From Hydractinia symbiolongicarpus (taxonomy: Eukaryota > Cnidaria > Hydrozoa > Anthoathecata > Hydractiniidae): 64,000 nt of DNA. Where the stretch lies: positions 22,320,501 through 22,384,500 of the forward strand of contig NC_079880.1 of the NCBI RefSeq assembly GCF_029227915.1, in the 5' to 3' direction. Of the stretch, positions 22,640 through 34,479 are shown piece by piece. Each line of letters opens with the position of its first letter. Position 1 is the stretch's first letter. The notes below the pieces were generated by a model. The model made no database searches, was not told the origin of the DNA, and worked only from the letters and a program-made list of their open reading frames with translations. Made by a program: the position numbers and the translations under genes.

Positions 22640-25600
22640 AGAATCCTAATTTTTTCTCCATCGTGTAAGAGGGAAAATTGTTCTGAGAATTTATATGTCA
22701 AGGCCTATTTTTTAAAACTAATCCCGAAATAACAATTCCAAACAATTCAAATGATGCTATCAATATAAACAATTATAATTGTTCGAAGACATACATAAAG
22801 AACATACAAACTATTTTAACTTTACTACTATTTTGTCCTACTAACCAATTTTTTTTTTCTGTTATCATAGAAATACTGTTAAGAGCTTTTGCTATTATAT
22901 ATACTGCCATTGAAAAACTGTTATCCAGGGCCTGTACATCACTGTCCCACATAAAATACTCAAAATGTACGTAATCGTTACCACAAAACCTAAACACCTG
23001 TATTTTGTAACCATTAAGTTGAAAATAGATTTTGTGTGAGAGAAATTTATCACCTAAGAGAGAAAAAAAGACGCATTTTATTAAATTGTACAAGAACTTC
23101 AATTAGGTGACAGAGAGAATCACTCTAGGTTCCAATTGCATCTTTTAGATGTCTGCACTTAACATGAACATTGAAGCCCAATGCTACATCAACAGGATTT
23201 CATGAATTTTCCAAAAAAACAAGATCTGCTTTGGCAAAAACACAAAAGGTAAAATTAGAAGAAGCTTTTCGGTTCACATAACCATTCTCAATGCATAAAA
23301 TTTACAAAAAAATCTCAAACTTTCTTGAACTTTGATAGTAAGCTTTGCTCCTAAATGCTCATCAATAGCCATTTTTTCCATTTTTGCACTAACCACGTCT
23401 TCACTTATGTAAACAACTGAAACGTGTTGTTTCAAAACAATGCTAGAGTTAAAGATTAAAATCTATTGTTATTATATCGGCAGATTTTTGAAGATAACCT
23501 TCTCTACATAAGATCACGAAAGATTGTGGTTGTTCGCTTAAATAAATATCAAGTATTTTTTTTTTATATTTATCATTTTTTTATTGCTCTTTATACCCTG
23601 ATTAACATAAAAATGTCCTCACTTTTCATCTCCACTGACATGTCAAAAATTAATCGCCATGAATACGAAAGCAATAAGAGATCATCACTCTAAGGGAGAC
23701 TAAGCTTTAATAGTGTGATATGGAGTATGTATTAAAGAAATTAAGCAGCAAGTAATTTACAGAGATTTGATTGTAAAAATGTCTTTAAATCATTCAGCAA
23801 GTCATTATTTTTCTCACACCCGTTTTTTTTTACTTAAACACTGATGACAATTGCCATAGGTGAAGCACAAAAAATGTATTTTTAATGACCGATTTAGTAA
23901 TGCTAGCTTTTATTGGCATATGTATATGCGAATATCAACATATTAACAAAGGCAGGCATAAAAATGGATTTTATGTTGGTAAAAGATTCTGTTGATTTAG
24001 AAAGGTTGTAAGGTAAATTTACAATCAAATGACCTTAATCTTTTATTTGGAAGAAAAAAATGATGTACAGTTTAATTCATTATTCGTATATACATATTAT
24101 ACTTACATACATTAATTTAAATCAACCAAACATCAAAATTATTTTTTATTGATCAACATTTACTCATTTTAAAAGTCAATTTTATCTATAGGTTGTCAAG
24201 AATTCCAGTTCAATATTTCAGGGCATATTCAGCAATTTTTTAGGTGCAGTTAAATTTTGACACACCATAGTGAGTGATTTATTGTTTGTATATTTATTTT
24301 AAAATGCGCAAAAATTTAACTGTTGTTTTATGTCTGTACAATATAAGGTATTCTTCATTATATTATATAAAAATTGTTTTAGTTGCACCAAAATTTTAAA
24401 TTTTATCATTTTTGTCATTATAAAAATTCTTATTCAAAAGGCTGTTTCGTTTTACAAAGTTGATTTACAATAATCGCACTATTATCAACACCCTATTCTG
24501 TTACACAATCAAAACATGACCTTTGGAGCTCAAATAATATTCTATTCAGTTCCAAATCATAATCACAGGAAGAAAACAACAGTATACTCTCTTTACTGAA
24601 ACAATAGAAATGTGAATGACATTATTTAAGGTTGTTCGCAAACCATGTAATTATACCAGACTTAAAACAGGCTAGATAAATTCAATTTTATTATGCTTTT
24701 AAGTTGGTTACAAACAGAACTGCCTTGTGCCTTTCAACAAATTGAAATAATCAAATCATTATGGTATGTCATGATATTATAAGTAGCATAAGTGCACACT
24801 GCAAAAAAGTTAAATTTCGTGTAACTTTGCAAGATATTTCAAAAACAAATTCATACTAACTTATTGCTTCATCAATAACAATTTTATAAGGTTAGATGAT
24901 CTTTTAAGCGAAATATCTTCACAACAAAAAGAGAACTTTTTGTCCTCTATAACATAACATGACATAAAAAAATTTCATGTTAGGGTCCCTTTAACAAAGC
25001 ACAGAAGTTATCATTGAATATTGGTGTTTAATGACTGCATTGCTGGCAGCACAGTTGGGCACAATTTGTTAAGGGCTCTTGAGTTCTTATTCACCAACCA
25101 ACCAACCAACCAACCCTATTTTTGGTGATCAAAAGGCTTCAACCACACATATATGACCACACATTACCACTTACGTCAACTGTGCTCCAAATCTTCATCT
25201 ATTTTCACGATCTCATAATCCTATATTATAGGCAGTGGCAAGAATTAAATATAGTGTGTATTTTTTAATGATAAAGGATGTTTACTAGTTTACCATCAAG
25301 GAAGGGGTGATTCTTAAAGGCCAAAATACATGGTAAGTATAAACGGACCTTTTAGTTGTAAGGAAAAACTTATAAGTACACCTTTCTACACTTTAAGTTA
25401 AAATGTATAAGTTTTTTTTAAAAAAATTTTTTTCACAATAAATACCAAAGAAAGAACAATTATATCATTGCGGTTATTGCTTAGCAGCAGAAGGGATAAT
25501 GGTAAAAGAAAAAAAGCGGGCTAGCGCTGGTTGTGATTAGAAACTTAGCAAAAGTTGAACATGTCCAATTTTCTAAAAAACTTATATAACCGAAAAAAGT

Positions 25601-26224
25601 TGTACATCTTTTCTGTTTACATGGTAAGTTTTTTATCTTACATTTAAAAGGTTTGTTTAAACTTACCTTGTATGTTAGCCTGAAGTCAGAATTTAATTCA
25701 CCCATTTTGTTCGTTTTATTGCAAATAAAAATGAATGCTATTGATAATGAGATGCACAAACAGCATACACATGTGTGCTTAAGAGGTTTTAAACTGCACA
25801 AAAATACACGGTCACGCTTGTATTGTAGCTTAGGGGCCACTCACATATTGATTTTTCCCACGCTTTGTGTCATTCCGACGCTAACATTAACCCCCCCCCC
25901 TCCTTCGCGTCAGAGCCCTAAAATACCAAAAATTTGATAACTCTAAAATTTCTGCCTTCTTTTTTTTAGTGCAAATAAAAACACAATGCCGCTGATTCAG
26001 ATAATGCAACACAAAGATTTCTATTGTATTTTATTGGAAGATGCAATTTTGTAAAAACTGATTTTGTAAAAACTACTTAAATAACAATGTTCTTTCCTCC
26101 CTATGCTGAAGTCCCTTTATAAATTCTCACCGCCTGGACCAAGAAAACGAGAGGGTGATACAACCCTCCACAAAACACTCCTAGATATAGGTCAAAGGAA
26201 GGAGAAGAGATGTTTCTATGTCTT
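22640..26224. other. Long A+T-rich stretch without a supported gene
   Basis: The longest open frames (109 and 119 codons) have no recognisable domain, splice context or composition bias. Simple-sequence tracts include (CCAA)n near 25095 and a C-run near 25890. Part of this must be the Rab32 upstream region. Confidence 0.4.
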
Positions 26225-26504
26225 AACTGTAAATAGTGAGGTTTAGACTTTCTAGATTTTTAAATAGTAGAAAAAATCGATATTTTTCTTAAATTTCCTT
26301 AGCAATCTCGGCCCCATGGTCGTAAAACGGGCGGTAAATATATTATTACATTCAAAGTCAAAAAGAACTGTGATCAGCCCGTCTTAACTTGGTGTATCCT
26401 ACCAGTTGTGGTTCATCTGGTATCTGGAATAGTACTTATCAAGGCTGTTTTTAAAAAGGTCCAGTGTGCAACCAGACATATTACAGATGGATTTGAGGAG
26501 GATG

Positions 26505-29000
26505 TTATATGAGCTTTATTCCATGGATAGGTAAACTGAACTCTGCCACCCTACTGTATGGACCACATGGAAGTTTTGCTTTCCGCCCATGCCAAGGATG
26601 ATGATAGCTTTGAATTTTCAGATTGACATTTGGTACCAACTGTTCCATGATTTTCGGAATACAAATTATTCGATACCTTTCCCTTCTACGCTCCAATGAA
26701 TACATTCTCAGTTCCTTCAATGATTTCCAATAGTTGTGATTGGTCAAGTTTCTGATTTTTCGTATATAGGACCATTGCAATGCCTCTATCATCTGTATCT
26801 CTTCAACTTTATGTGGACTCCATAGGACTGAACAATACTCTAATAGAGGAAGAACAAGAGATTTCCACATGGTCATAAGGTGATCCTTCGTTCTGGTGTA
26901 AAAAGTTCTTAAAATCCAAGACATCATGTTTTTACTGTCATTTACTACTTTCAATATGTGGGAATGAAAGGAGCAGTTGGTGGATAATATGACACCAAGG
27001 TCTTTCAGTTCCTCTCGCTCTGTGATGATGGATCCAGAGGGGGAAAGATACGATGTGCAATCTTTCAGGGTGTCTTTTGCGCCATAATGCATGACCTTAA
27101 ACTTTAGATCATTAAACTTCATATCTGCATCTTCTGACCATTCATAAACTTTCTGTAGATCACTTTGCAACTTGCCCATGCCCTGAGAGAGTCGATGCTT
27201 TTGGTAACCCTTGTATCATCAGCAAATGACTGTACAGTACTGTCACTGATATTTAAGTCTATATCTCCAAGAAGGATGATGAAGATAAGTGGTCCAAGCA
27301 CACTACCTTAGGGTACGCCTGAAATAACAGCAACAGGATGTGATTGACAATGACTAATTGGGTGCGATTTGTCAGGAAAGCTTCAACAAAGTTAAATAAT
27401 TTTCCTTTGATTCTAAGTTTTTCAAGTTTTTTAAGACAATGGTAAAATCCACTTTGTCAAAGGCTTTCGCAAAGTCAGGGTATACAATGTCACAATTTAG
27501 TTTTCCATCAACAAAGTGTATCACATTATCAAAGTGGTCTAAGAGTTGGCTAAGACATGACTTCAAGGTAGCAGGTGATATGATTCCGGACGACTTTTTC
27601 GAAAATTTTGATAATATGAGATGTCAAGGCTACTGGGCGGTAATTGGATGCATCAGATTTCTTTCCCCCTTTGAAATGAGGGGTGATTTGTGAGTGTTTT
27701 AAAATTTGGGGAATTTCACCACAGTCCATACAGTTTTGCCATAACAGAAGAAGTGGTACAGACAGCGATGTTTTACCTTTCTTCAGAAAAATTGCTGGGA
27801 AGCCATCTGGGCATGGTGCAGAGTTGTCGGAGAGTTCATCAATTGCATTGATGATGTCTTTTTGAGAGAAGTGGAGTTCTGGAATTTCTGATGTGTGTTG
27901 GGGTAGGTTGATTGTTATGTCTTCTACATGTTTTGGCTCACTGAATATTTGATATTGACAGGAAAGGAGTTCAGCCATATCTCTGCTCTGATATATTAAT
28001 TTGTTGCTGTGATCCATAAGCGGTCCAATTTTTGTTTTTATTTTAGAAAACTTTTTTGCGTTTGAATAAAAGTATTTAGGATTTTTTTTATAGCTTCTAA
28101 AGCTGTTTCTTCTATTTGTAGATTTCCATTTAAATACGATTTTTGTAAATTTTTTTCAATTTCAAGGAGTTCCTTGACTAGTTTTTCCTTTTTTGCAGGT
28201 GAAGAGGTATTCTTTAATATTTTGTGAATTCGTCTTCTCCTTCTTGTGAGATTTTGGCGGTATGTTAAATGTTTGTTTGATCTGATAGTTGGTTTTGCAG
28301 ATTTGCTAGGGACTATTGCTGAAGACATATCGTAACATATAGAATAAAATATAGATAGTATTTCATTCACATCTTTTTTTTGAAATTCGTTATGCCAATC
28401 ATATTCGTGAAGATTGTTGTTCAATTTTTTTCCAGTCTATATCTTCTTTAAAATAATTAAGTGACATGAAAGATGTTAGGTGCTCTTCGGGGGTGTTTGC
28501 AATACTTCAACAAAGCTATGGTGAGATATACTGAGTAGCATAGGAATAATTTGATAATCAAGACATATCAATGTTGTTCAAGAATACCTGATCAAGAGTG
28601 TAACCATCTTTGTGCATCGGTTTCGTGATAATTTAATTTAACATCAAGTCACAACAAAATTTGTTGAGATATTTGATCATGTTTTTCTCCTCGGTATTGG
28701 CCCCTGTTGATGGAGTTCCACTGGGCCAGGCAGTATGGGGTAGATTGAAATCCCCGCAAAAATTATTTCAGGGAGAGTCACATTCTAAATACCAAGAATG
28801 CTAGTTGCCAGTCCATTTAATGCAGCTTTAAAATCAGATGGAGTGGATGGGTGGTCATGCGTTTTGTCATCAGGTTGGTGGTATAAAACAGCAAGGCAAG
28901 ATTTTTTTCTTTCGAAAATAGACATAACAATTGGATTACTTCTGAGGAATAGGTAAAAAGCTCCTCACACGAGCCAGCTAAATCATCTCGAACATAGATT
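26505..29000 (-). pseudogene. Older LINE ORF2, 3' part: endonuclease end and reverse transcriptase
   Basis: In order on the minus strand: GVAIYVRDDLAGSCEEL (endonuclease) near 29000; FAGDFNLPH-like sequence near 28760; a basic linker (28038-28424); RT blocks ITPHFKGGKKSDASNYRPVA and EKVVRNHI (27550-28017); catalytic block A DFAKAFDKVDF near 27450; block C FADDT near 27225; and a C-terminal domain ending FSLPIHGIKLI at 26505. Frame changes near 27560, 27370 and 27180 and stops in the endonuclease break the ORF. The family enzyme nicks DNA and copies its own RNA at the nick; this copy cannot do so. Confidence 0.85.
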
Positions 29001-29002
29001 GC

Positions 29003-29008
29003 TACACC

Positions 29009-29037
<29 letters not shown>
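29003..29037 (-). repeat. (TTAC)n 3' tail of the younger LINE
   Basis: The plus strand shows a pure GTAA/AGTA run, which on the element's strand is the (TTAC)n tail. Such tetranucleotide tails in place of poly-A are typical of several LINE clades including CR1/L2 relatives. Confidence 0.85.
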
Positions 29038-29039
<2 letters not shown>

Positions 29040-29427
29040 TACATTTATTTGTTAAGTTAGATTACAAAAAATAAACTTTTAAAAAAAAAAAAAAATTGTC
29101 TAGAGTATAAATAATGCAATAATCTAACCTAACAGGAGAGCTAGTCAAATAGATAAATCTAATCAAGAACTAGCCCCCCTGCCAACAAAAAAAAATAAGA
29201 TAGACATATATATATATACGTAGTAGAAATAAATTAGACAAAACAAACAAAAAAAAAAAAAACACAAGAAAAACAAACAAAAAATCAATAAATGAAATAA
29301 GATAAACAAAAATTAAACAAAATTAAATAAAAAAAATATAGCTATATATATACAAAAAATGAATAAATAATTAAACTTAAATTTAAATTTAAGTGTAGCA
29401 AATAAATTATTAGTTTATATATATTCC

Positions 29428-32400
29428 TTATAAGTATTTACTTAACAATTGATTTGTAATTATTTTTTTGCACTGGTTTTTGGATAGTGATGACAGCTTT
29501 TTATCACTGTGTTGGTTATTAATTGTATTCCAGCAACGGATTGATTGATATTTTATACTATAAATTCCATACCAAGTGGTACTAACATTTGAAAGTATTA
29601 GGTTATTGTTTGATGCATTTCTAGTATTATGGGTATGAGTATTTGTAACCAGAGTGAAAATGCCTTGCAGAGGTTTAGGCAAATTTTTATGATAATGATC
29701 ATACGCAAATAAAAAGTCTTTCAGCTTAATTGTGTCAGGAAAAGTAAGTATTTTGGATTTATTAAATAATAGAGAAGTAGGGCTGTTTGCAGGTTTGAAG
29801 TTCATAATTTTAATTGCTTTATTTTGAAGGGAGATAATTCTATTCAGGTAGGTGCTTTTGTTATGTCCCCATATTTGACATCCATAAGTTAGATGTGATG
29901 AGAAGATAGCATGATATATATTAGTTAAAATATTATAGGAAACATAGTGTCTTATTTTAGATAATATCCCAATGGATCTGGATAGTTTTACTTTAAGATT
30001 ATCTATGTGTATATGCCATTTTAAATGTTTGTCCAGAGTGATCCCTAAATATTTAATAGATTCAGAAGGTAAAATTTTATGGCCATTGATTTTTATTTTG
30101 ATATCATAGTCAATAGATTTGTTTGGATGGGTAAAGAGGATGATTTCTGTTTTACTAGCATTTAGGGATATTTTGTTGGCCCGGAGCCAGTTGCAAAGGA
30201 ATCTTAGATCAAGGTTTAATTGCTTCCTTATTGATTTTAAATTATCACTAATTGTCAGTAAGTTAGTATCATCTGCAAAATGGTGGACTGTTGAGTATTT
30301 AATTGCATTGTTTAGATCATTAATATAAATTAGAAATAGTAAAGGTCCAAGTACAGACCCTTGGGGTACTCCTATTGTTATATTTTGGACATTTGAATCA
30401 AAACCATTTATTGAAACATATTGTTTTCTGTTACTAAGGTATGATCTGAACCAGGAGTTAGATAGTCCTCTAATTCCATAATTTTCAAGTTTTTTTAAAA
30501 GGATAGTATGATCAACAGTGTCAAATGCTTTTTGCAGGTCGATGAATGTTCCACATGCAAAGTTGTTGAAATCTAAAGTTTCTCTTATTTTCTCTGTAAT
30601 ACTGAAGAGTGCATTATTAGTGGAATGATTTTGTCGAAAACCAAATTGTAGATCATAAATACAATTGTGATAGTCTAAAAAATTGTATAATCTGGAGTGC
30701 ATGAGTTTTTCAAAAATTTTATTAATATTAGAGAGGAGTGATATTGGGCGGTAATTGTTACATTCTAGACTAGATCCTTTATTTTTATATATAGGTATAA
30801 TTTTTGCAATTTTTAAGTTATCTGGATAGATGCCAGTCGAAAATGATAGATTTATTATCTCGCATAGGGGTGTTGATACATTGAATTTAATAAGTTTAAA
30901 AATATTGCTGGGTATACTAAAAGGTCCGTTTGTTTTATTTTCATTTAAAGAAGATATCAGTGGTATTATTTCATTTTCAGTAGTAGGATTGATAAAAAAA
31001 GAATTGTGATTCGCGTCATTAAGGTAATTATGGAATGGTTTATTAGAAGGTGAAATTTTATTTTGAAGTTTTACTCCTACTGTGGAAAAATAGTTATTAA
31101 AGCAGTTAGCAATATCAACAGGATTATTGTTAATTTTATTGTTAATTTTTAGGCTAGTAGGAACAGTGGTTTTCATTTTGGATATGCTAATAATGGTTTT
31201 GATTCCGTCCCAAGTTTTTCTAATGTTATTCGAGTTTTCAAAAAAATATTTTTGATAATGTTGTTTTTTACTTTTTCTGATCAAATCAACAATTAAATTT
31301 CTGTATTGTTTATAATTATTGTGTAACATATTTTTATAATTATCATTCTTTCTGTAATTTATGAATTTTTTCAGTAATTTATCTCTTATAGTGATAGATT
31401 TACATATTCCTTTTGTAATCCATGGTTTAGATTGTTGCTTGTATTGTTTTTTTGACATCTTCTTTAAAGGTATATGCTTATCTAATAATTGGTTTATTGC
31501 ATGATTAAATTTATCAAATGAATAATTAGGATCATTTTTACTCAGAGAAATTTCATTATCCCAATTAATTTTAGTTAGGTCAAGTAGAAATGCTTCTTCG
31601 TTGAATTTTGAATAGTTTCTTTTATAAATATTTTGTTTTTTAGAATTGGATTTTATGTTCAAATTTGGAACCAATAAAAATTGAGGTAAATGATCAGATA
31701 TGGATGAAGTTAGGTTTCCTGAGACACAATTGGAAAATTCAAGACAGTTCGAAAATATGTTATCAATTAGCGTTTTAGATCTTGGTGTTATTCTTGTTGG
31801 TAGTGTAATATGTGGTATACAGAGATTTGAAAACAAATTATTAATGAAATCTGAACTTTGGTCGTCTTTACTGATGTTGAGTAAATTTATATTAAAATCA
31901 CCGGATATAAAAACACTTTTGTCTTCATTCATAGTTTTGTTAATTATTGGTTGAAAATAGTTAGAGTTAAAATCATCAATTGACATTCCCGGATGTTTGT
32001 ACACACAGCCTACAATTGTATTTTTTTTACGAGGACTAATTATTTCAATAAATATAGATTCTAATTCTTTAGATTTGTATATATTCAGATCATCTCGAAT
32101 CTTACAATTAAAGTGATTGCGTACATATAATAATGTCCCTCCTGCACTGGATTCAGTGGGAGTGTGGAATAGTTGATAGCCTTCTAGATTAATATCGTAG
32201 TTTGGATTCAAATTTTTCATAATTTTTGTTTCAGTAATAGCTAAAATGCTAAAATCAAAATTTAAGATATTTAATAAGGTCTCAAGATCGTGTTTATGTC
32301 TAGATAAAGAAGCTATATTCAGATGGAAAATAGAGAAGAAATTTTCAGATTTAAATTTTGACGAACAGAAGTCATTGATATCATAATATTGACAATTAAT

Positions 32401-32760
32401 GGTTGGATTATCATCATCATTAGCTTTATTCATGTCGGATGACAAATTGTTAAATTCTTTTAGAAGAGCCTCGATATTTTCTGAAGGTGTTATATTAAGT
32501 TGAGAAGATGTGTTACATTTAAAATTTATGTTTTTTGAATTGAGAAAAAATTGATCATTATTTAGATTTTGAAAAGGTAGTGTTTTAGCTGTGCAATCAA
32601 TACAAAACCATGGTGTTGTGGACTGTTTTAGTAAATTATAACTGGTATTATCTAAGTTGTTACATTTTATATGAATCCAGTGGTTACAAATATCGCATTG
32701 AATTGCTCGGTGGTTATTATTAACATTTTTTTTGCAGATGTTACAGGGAAAATTGGTCAT
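29428..32760 (-). CDS. LINE ORF2: PHD-like finger, endonuclease, reverse transcriptase
   Basis: The ORF encodes 1110 residues without interruption. Residues 1-56 hold a PHD-like zinc finger (CNICKKNVNNNHRAIQCDIC ... WIHIKC ... WFCIDC). An apurinic-type endonuclease follows, with FHLNIASLSRHK, the metal-binding Glu in ITETKI, GDFNINLL and SDHLPQFLL (about 120-375). The reverse transcriptase has FGFRQNHST, block A FIDLQKAFDTVDH, block B GVPQGSVLGPLLFLIYINDL and block C HFADDTNLL (about 620-860), and a C-terminal domain follows. The ATG gives a protein starting directly with the finger. All catalytic residues that I can check are present, so the protein may be active. It belongs to the PHD-carrying part of the CR1/jockey LINE group. 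Confidence 0.93.
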   Translation of the reverse strand: MTNFPCNICKKNVNNNHRAIQCDICNHWIHIKCNNLDNTSYNLLKQSTTPWFCIDCTAKTLPFQNLNNDQFFLNSKNINFKCNTSSQLNITPSENIEALLKEFNNLSSDMNKANDDDNPTINCQYYDINDFCSSKFKSENFFSIFHLNIASLSRHKHDLETLLNILNFDFSILAITETKIMKNLNPNYDINLEGYQLFHTPTESSAGGTLLYVRNHFNCKIRDDLNIYKSKELESIFIEIISPRKKNTIVGCVYKHPGMSIDDFNSNYFQPIINKTMNEDKSVFISGDFNINLLNISKDDQSSDFINNLFSNLCIPHITLPTRITPRSKTLIDNIFSNCLEFSNCVSGNLTSSISDHLPQFLLVPNLNIKSNSKKQNIYKRNYSKFNEEAFLLDLTKINWDNEISLSKNDPNYSFDKFNHAINQLLDKHIPLKKMSKKQYKQQSKPWITKGICKSITIRDKLLKKFINYRKNDNYKNMLHNNYKQYRNLIVDLIRKSKKQHYQKYFFENSNNIRKTWDGIKTIISISKMKTTVPTSLKINNKINNNPVDIANCFNNYFSTVGVKLQNKISPSNKPFHNYLNDANHNSFFINPTTENEIIPLISSLNENKTNGPFSIPSNIFKLIKFNVSTPLCEIINLSFSTGIYPDNLKIAKIIPIYKNKGSSLECNNYRPISLLSNINKIFEKLMHSRLYNFLDYHNCIYDLQFGFRQNHSTNNALFSITEKIRETLDFNNFACGTFIDLQKAFDTVDHTILLKKLENYGIRGLSNSWFRSYLSNRKQYVSINGFDSNVQNITIGVPQGSVLGPLLFLIYINDLNNAIKYSTVHHFADDTNLLTISDNLKSIRKQLNLDLRFLCNWLRANKISLNASKTEIILFTHPNKSIDYDIKIKINGHKILPSESIKYLGITLDKHLKWHIHIDNLKVKLSRSIGILSKIRHYVSYNILTNIYHAIFSSHLTYGCQIWGHNKSTYLNRIISLQNKAIKIMNFKPANSPTSLLFNKSKILTFPDTIKLKDFLFAYDHYHKNLPKPLQGIFTLVTNTHTHNTRNASNNNLILSNVSTTWYGIYSIKYQSIRCWNTINNQHSDKKLSSLSKNQCKKIITNQLLSKYL

Positions 32761-32853
32761 AGGTTGTTAATTTGTATAAAAGTAAATAAGTGCTACAGGA
32801 AAATAAATAAATAAATATTAATAATCAAAAAAAAAGAAAAAAAAAATAAATAA

Positions 32854-32857
<4 letters not shown>

Positions 32858-32902
<45 letters not shown>
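32858..32902. repeat. (AT)n microsatellite between LINE ORF1 and ORF2
   Basis: An (AT)n run of about 45 bases, preceded by (AAAT)n. It lies in the unusually long inter-ORF spacer of the younger LINE. Confidence 0.9.
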
Positions 32903-32905
<3 letters not shown>

Positions 32906-33250
32906 TCTCACGAGAATTAAACTGGTGGTTGAGTGGACACAAAACACACACAGGGGAGTAAATAAGTTGGATGAAAAGTAGTTTTAGCTTTCAGATTATT
33001 AGCTAAAATAATAAATTGGATAATTCTAGAAGTATATACTATATAAATAGATGCAAAGAAAGGGAGAAAAACAAAATCAACAAAAATGCAGTCTGAAAGT
33101 TTACTCAGCACAAGGTTTGTCATTATGGGAATTTAAAAATGACGGTTCACATGAATATAATAGACCAAAAGCGCACCGTTAAATTCATAATGGTAGAGAC
33201 AGTAAAAAAGTATCATAAATAAACAGATAATAAGTTAGGTTAATACAAAT

Positions 33251-34039
33251 TCAGTTATAGAAATCAAAATTAGGAAACATTCCTACTAATTCATATACAT
33301 TGTTTATTTTTGTTGGGCGATCATTTTCATTAATTTTCATTGAAATAGATCCTTTCCAGGACCAGCATGCATGTATTTTAGCTTTTGTATACAGTTGACG
33401 ACACATTCCAAGTAACATTAAGTCATATTGGCACAGGTTATCAGAAATAAAAATATCAGAACTATTCAGGTTAGGAGAAATTGATGTAAGATCAGTATCC
33501 TTTAACTTTTTTCTACGTTCCAGAGCAGTCTCACAGAACTTCCGGTTTACAAATCGAATTATTGTTCGCTTTGGTTTGTTATGTTTGCGCTCGTTTTTTG
33601 TTAATGGAAGTCGATGACAAGCTTCAACATCGTTTACGTTAATAGAAAGATCTAACCTGTTTAGAATATTTATTGAGGTTTCTTCTAGGCATTCATTGTC
33701 GATTTCAGACGGAATACCAGAGATTTCAATATTATTACGGCGTGAATATCTGTCTTGTTTAGCCATCAAACTTCGCATGTTGTCCTCCAATTCATCCATC
33801 TGTTCGTAGTTTTGGGTTTCAATTTCCTTGATATGTTTTTTGAGTCGTTTGTTTTCATTGAGAAGGCGATTGATGACATTATTTTTCAGCTCTTCTATGC
33901 TGTCTCGTATGGACTTGAGATCGTCCAACTGCTCAATTTCTTTATTATTGAATAACAAGTTTACCAGAGATTCTTTATTCATTTTGTTTATATCAGTTTT
34001 ACTTTTACCAACAAAGTCTCTAAGTTGGATGTGAGACAT
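33251..34039 (-). CDS. LINE ORF1: coiled coil and RNA-binding-like protein
   Basis: 262 residues, uninterrupted. Residues about 30-95 form a coiled coil (LDDLKSIRDSIEELKNNVIN onward). These are followed by RYSRRNNIEISGIP, the conserved start of the RRM-like segment seen in ORF1 proteins of many LINEs, and a basic middle (KHNKPKRTIIRFVNRKFCE). Such proteins coat the element RNA. It lies about 490 bases upstream of ORF2 on the same strand. The start MSHIQLRDF follows a short 5' UTR. Confidence 0.85.
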   Translation of the reverse strand: MSHIQLRDFVGKSKTDINKMNKESLVNLLFNNKEIEQLDDLKSIRDSIEELKNNVINRLLNENKRLKKHIKEIETQNYEQMDELEDNMRSLMAKQDRYSRRNNIEISGIPSEIDNECLEETSINILNRLDLSINVNDVEACHRLPLTKNERKHNKPKRTIIRFVNRKFCETALERRKKLKDTDLTSISPNLNSSDIFISDNLCQYDLMLLGMCRQLYTKAKIHACWSWKGSISMKINENDRPTKINNVYELVGMFPNFDFYN

Positions 34040-34101
34040 ACTCCCCTTTTCGTGCCTGCGGCTACAGCTTCATTTGGAGCGCGGTTGAAACGTGACCGCA
34101 C

Positions 34102-34338
34102 TCAACGGCCCTTAACGGCAACTGATTGACGGCCTTTTTTTTTTTGAGCTGAGTCCATTCTGTAAAGGGTATAACCTTCGATGTACAATTCCGCATTTCT
34201 GTGATTTTTCAACCAGGTTTCTGTCAGGCCTAAAAATAGTGCATTTTTGATTTGAATTTCATCCCTTAGATATGGGATTTTTGAGGGTCTTGTTTGTGGA
34301 CATAAACCTTGCACATTAAAATAGGTGAATGCATTCAA
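34102..34338 (-). pseudogene. Older LINE ORF2, 5' part (start of endonuclease)
   Basis: The frame reads MNAFTYFNVQGLCPQTRPSK then FLGLTETWLKNHRNAE and YTLYRMDSAQKKKG. This is the first third of an apurinic-type endonuclease, with the catalytic Glu in LTETW. The protein stops making sense at about 34136, where the younger LINE begins; its missing continuation lies about 5.1 kb away at 29000. Confidence 0.85.
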
Positions 34339-34479
34339 AACATTTTGCTTTTAGTGATTTGTTGCATTGGCTGTTGGGGTTGATTGTGATAGATTTGATT
34401 GAGTCGTTGAGATTGATTTGGCTGGTAGCTTAGTGGTTGATTGTATAATTTGGTTTGCCATGGTTGAGCTGAAAAGGAC

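Larger units (their letters stand above)
29003..34136 (-). mobile_element. Younger LINE (PHD-type, CR1/jockey-like), both ORFs open
   Basis: This element inserted into the older LINE in the same orientation. Parts on the minus strand: a 5' UTR of about 95 bases (34136-34040), ORF1 (34039-33251), a spacer of about 490 bases with an (AT)n tract, ORF2 (32760-29428), a 3' UTR of about 390 bases and a (TTAC)n tail at 29037-29003. The tail abuts TGGTGTAGCAATCTATG of the interrupted endonuclease. The left junction follows an A-run and GG in the host. Because both ORFs are uninterrupted, insertion appears recent. No target-site duplication could be fixed by eye. Confidence 0.85.
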
